DNA from: Prionace glauca
Lineage: Eukaryota; Chordata; Chondrichthyes; Carcharhiniformes; Carcharhinidae
DNA: 64,000 nucleotides
Assembly: GCA_037974335.1 (NCBI GenBank)
Contig: CM075737.1
Coordinates: forward strand, 4,684,584 to 4,748,583
Direction of reading: 5' to 3'
Part shown: positions 63,230 through 64,000 of the stretch, piece by piece
How the letters are laid out: each line of letters begins with the position of its first letter
Position numbering within the stretch: the first letter of the stretch is position 1
The notes under the pieces: generated by a model
Seen by the model: the letters and a program-made list of their open reading frames with translations, nothing else
What the model was told of the DNA's origin: nothing
Database searches by the model: none
Translations under genes and position numbers: made by a program

Positions 63230-63309
63230 CCGCAGAGACAGTGACTCAAACCTGGAATTGTACCCAGGTCCCTGCGCTCAATTCCAGGTTTGAGTCACTG
63301 TCTCTGCGG
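63230..63309. repeat. Perfect 31-bp inverted repeat at a SINE head
   Basis: Arms 63230-63260 and 63279-63309 are exact reverse complements (CCGCAGAGACAGTGACTC ... GAGTCACTGTCTCTGCGG) with an 18-base loop. Imperfect pairing continues outward through GTGCAA/TTGCAC. The arms are two opposite copies of the SINE segment just after the tRNA-like head. Confidence 0.95.
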
Positions 63310-63480
63310 TGTTTGCACATTCTCCAGGTGCTCTGGTTTCCTCCCAAAGATGTACAGGTTAGGTGCACTGGTCATGTTAAGTTCTCACTCAGTGTACCCA
63401 AGTATGTGCCAGAGTGTAGCGACTAGGGGATTTTCACAGTAACTTCATTACAGTGTAAGTGTAAGCCTACTTGTGGCTGA
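63279..63480 (+). mobile_element. tRNA-derived SINE (long-tail subtype), head replaced
   Basis: From CAATTCCAGGTTTGAGTCAC through TGCTCTGGTTTCCTCCCAAAG to TTTTCACAGTAACTTCATTAC and TAAGCCTACTTGTGGC. The tRNA-like head that should precede it is replaced by an inverted copy (63230-63260). Confidence 0.85.
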
Positions 63481-63484
63481 TTAA

Positions 63485-64000
63485 CAATATTAACAACAAA
63501 TAAACAACAAATAGATTCTGATAATCAAGTGATTTTGCGTATGGAATAATTATTTACTTTAACGTACATGACAGAGGACTAGACAAAGATTAAGGGTTGG
63601 ATTCAAATGAAAAATGTTAAATTGTGATTATGAAAATCTCTAACAGCAATTTGCTAGATGCAGAAAAAAAAAATTAAATTCTTCCCTTCCTTAGTCAGAC
63701 ATATCAGTTGGCATTGCATTAACAATGGTCACATCAAGAAAGGCACATTTATGCTACTAATTATGAGCTCTACCTGCAGTGAGTTCAATGAATACAATTG
63801 CAAATCTACCAGAAAGTTCCTGAGATTCAGAACAAATAACATTTTCTTTACCACTTTATGAGGCACCTGGCACATATTCACAAATCTCTGAAGGGGGCAT
63901 TAAGTTGATATGCTGATTAAGAAATTATATGGAATACTTGGGTTCATTAATTATGGTCTTGACAATTAAGACAAAGTCATTCTAGATTCTTAAAAACCAC
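63485..64000. other. OGA intron 1, unrecognised
   Basis: No repeat, exon or CpG-rich promoter-like sequence. OGA exon 1 was searched for (the CGVVEG codons) and is not present. Confidence 0.4.

Noticed and set aside
60491-64000. OGA exon 1
   Set aside because: The residues expected before FYGRPW (CGVVEG) were searched for on - and not found; it must lie beyond the window.

Overview
This is a vertebrate nuclear genome window, most likely from a shark or other elasmobranch. That reading is an inference from three things: split genes with GT-AG introns, proteins at vertebrate-level similarity to POLL and OGA, and a repeat complement of CR1-clade LINEs and tRNA-headed SINEs that I recognise as typical of elasmobranch DNA. 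No bacterial operons, CRISPR arrays or LTR/viral elements were seen.

Two host genes are present, in convergent (tail-to-tail) orientation. The left edge (+ strand) carries the last two coding exons of POLL, DNA polymerase lambda (2259-2427 and 4394-4755), with the three catalytic aspartates. From 12881 to 60490 on the - strand lie fifteen coding exons (by comparison with the 16-exon human gene, exons 2-16) of OGA (MGEA5), the O-GlcNAcase that removes O-GlcNAc from nuclear and cytosolic proteins. Every splice junction was followed base by base: phases agree across all junctions and the exons sum to 2558 coding bases (about 852 residues). Exon 1, with the start codon and roughly the first 65 residues, lies beyond the right edge. 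The two stop codons are about 8.1 kb apart.

Most of the rest is retroelement sequence. I distinguish four non-LTR LINE groups, with window-local names: A (A1/A2, tails ending in TTCTATG repeats), B (tails ending in TTCTTATG repeats), C (an old relic) and D (another old relic). There are three tRNA-like SINE types and a composite non-autonomous repeat. One A2 copy at 13.9-16.3 kb still has a 759-codon open frame, and a second copy at 48.6-49.6 kb differs from it at only about three residues over about 248, so this family moved recently. Between 46.4 and 53.0 kb an old group C LINE has been hit by a SINE, a composite repeat, an A1 LINE (itself hit by A2) and a B LINE.

The most unusual structures are: a 33-bp G-rich minisatellite with a ~98-bp higher-order period ending next to a POLL 3' splice site; two fold-back (inverted repeat) junctions at the 5' ends of retroelements; three LINE copies with internal deletions that keep both ends; and an in-frame stop directly after the OGA exon 10 donor that would give a minimal short OGA isoform. 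Two long intronic stretches (about 25.8-27.3 kb and 31.9-37.4 kb) are almost free of recognisable repeats.
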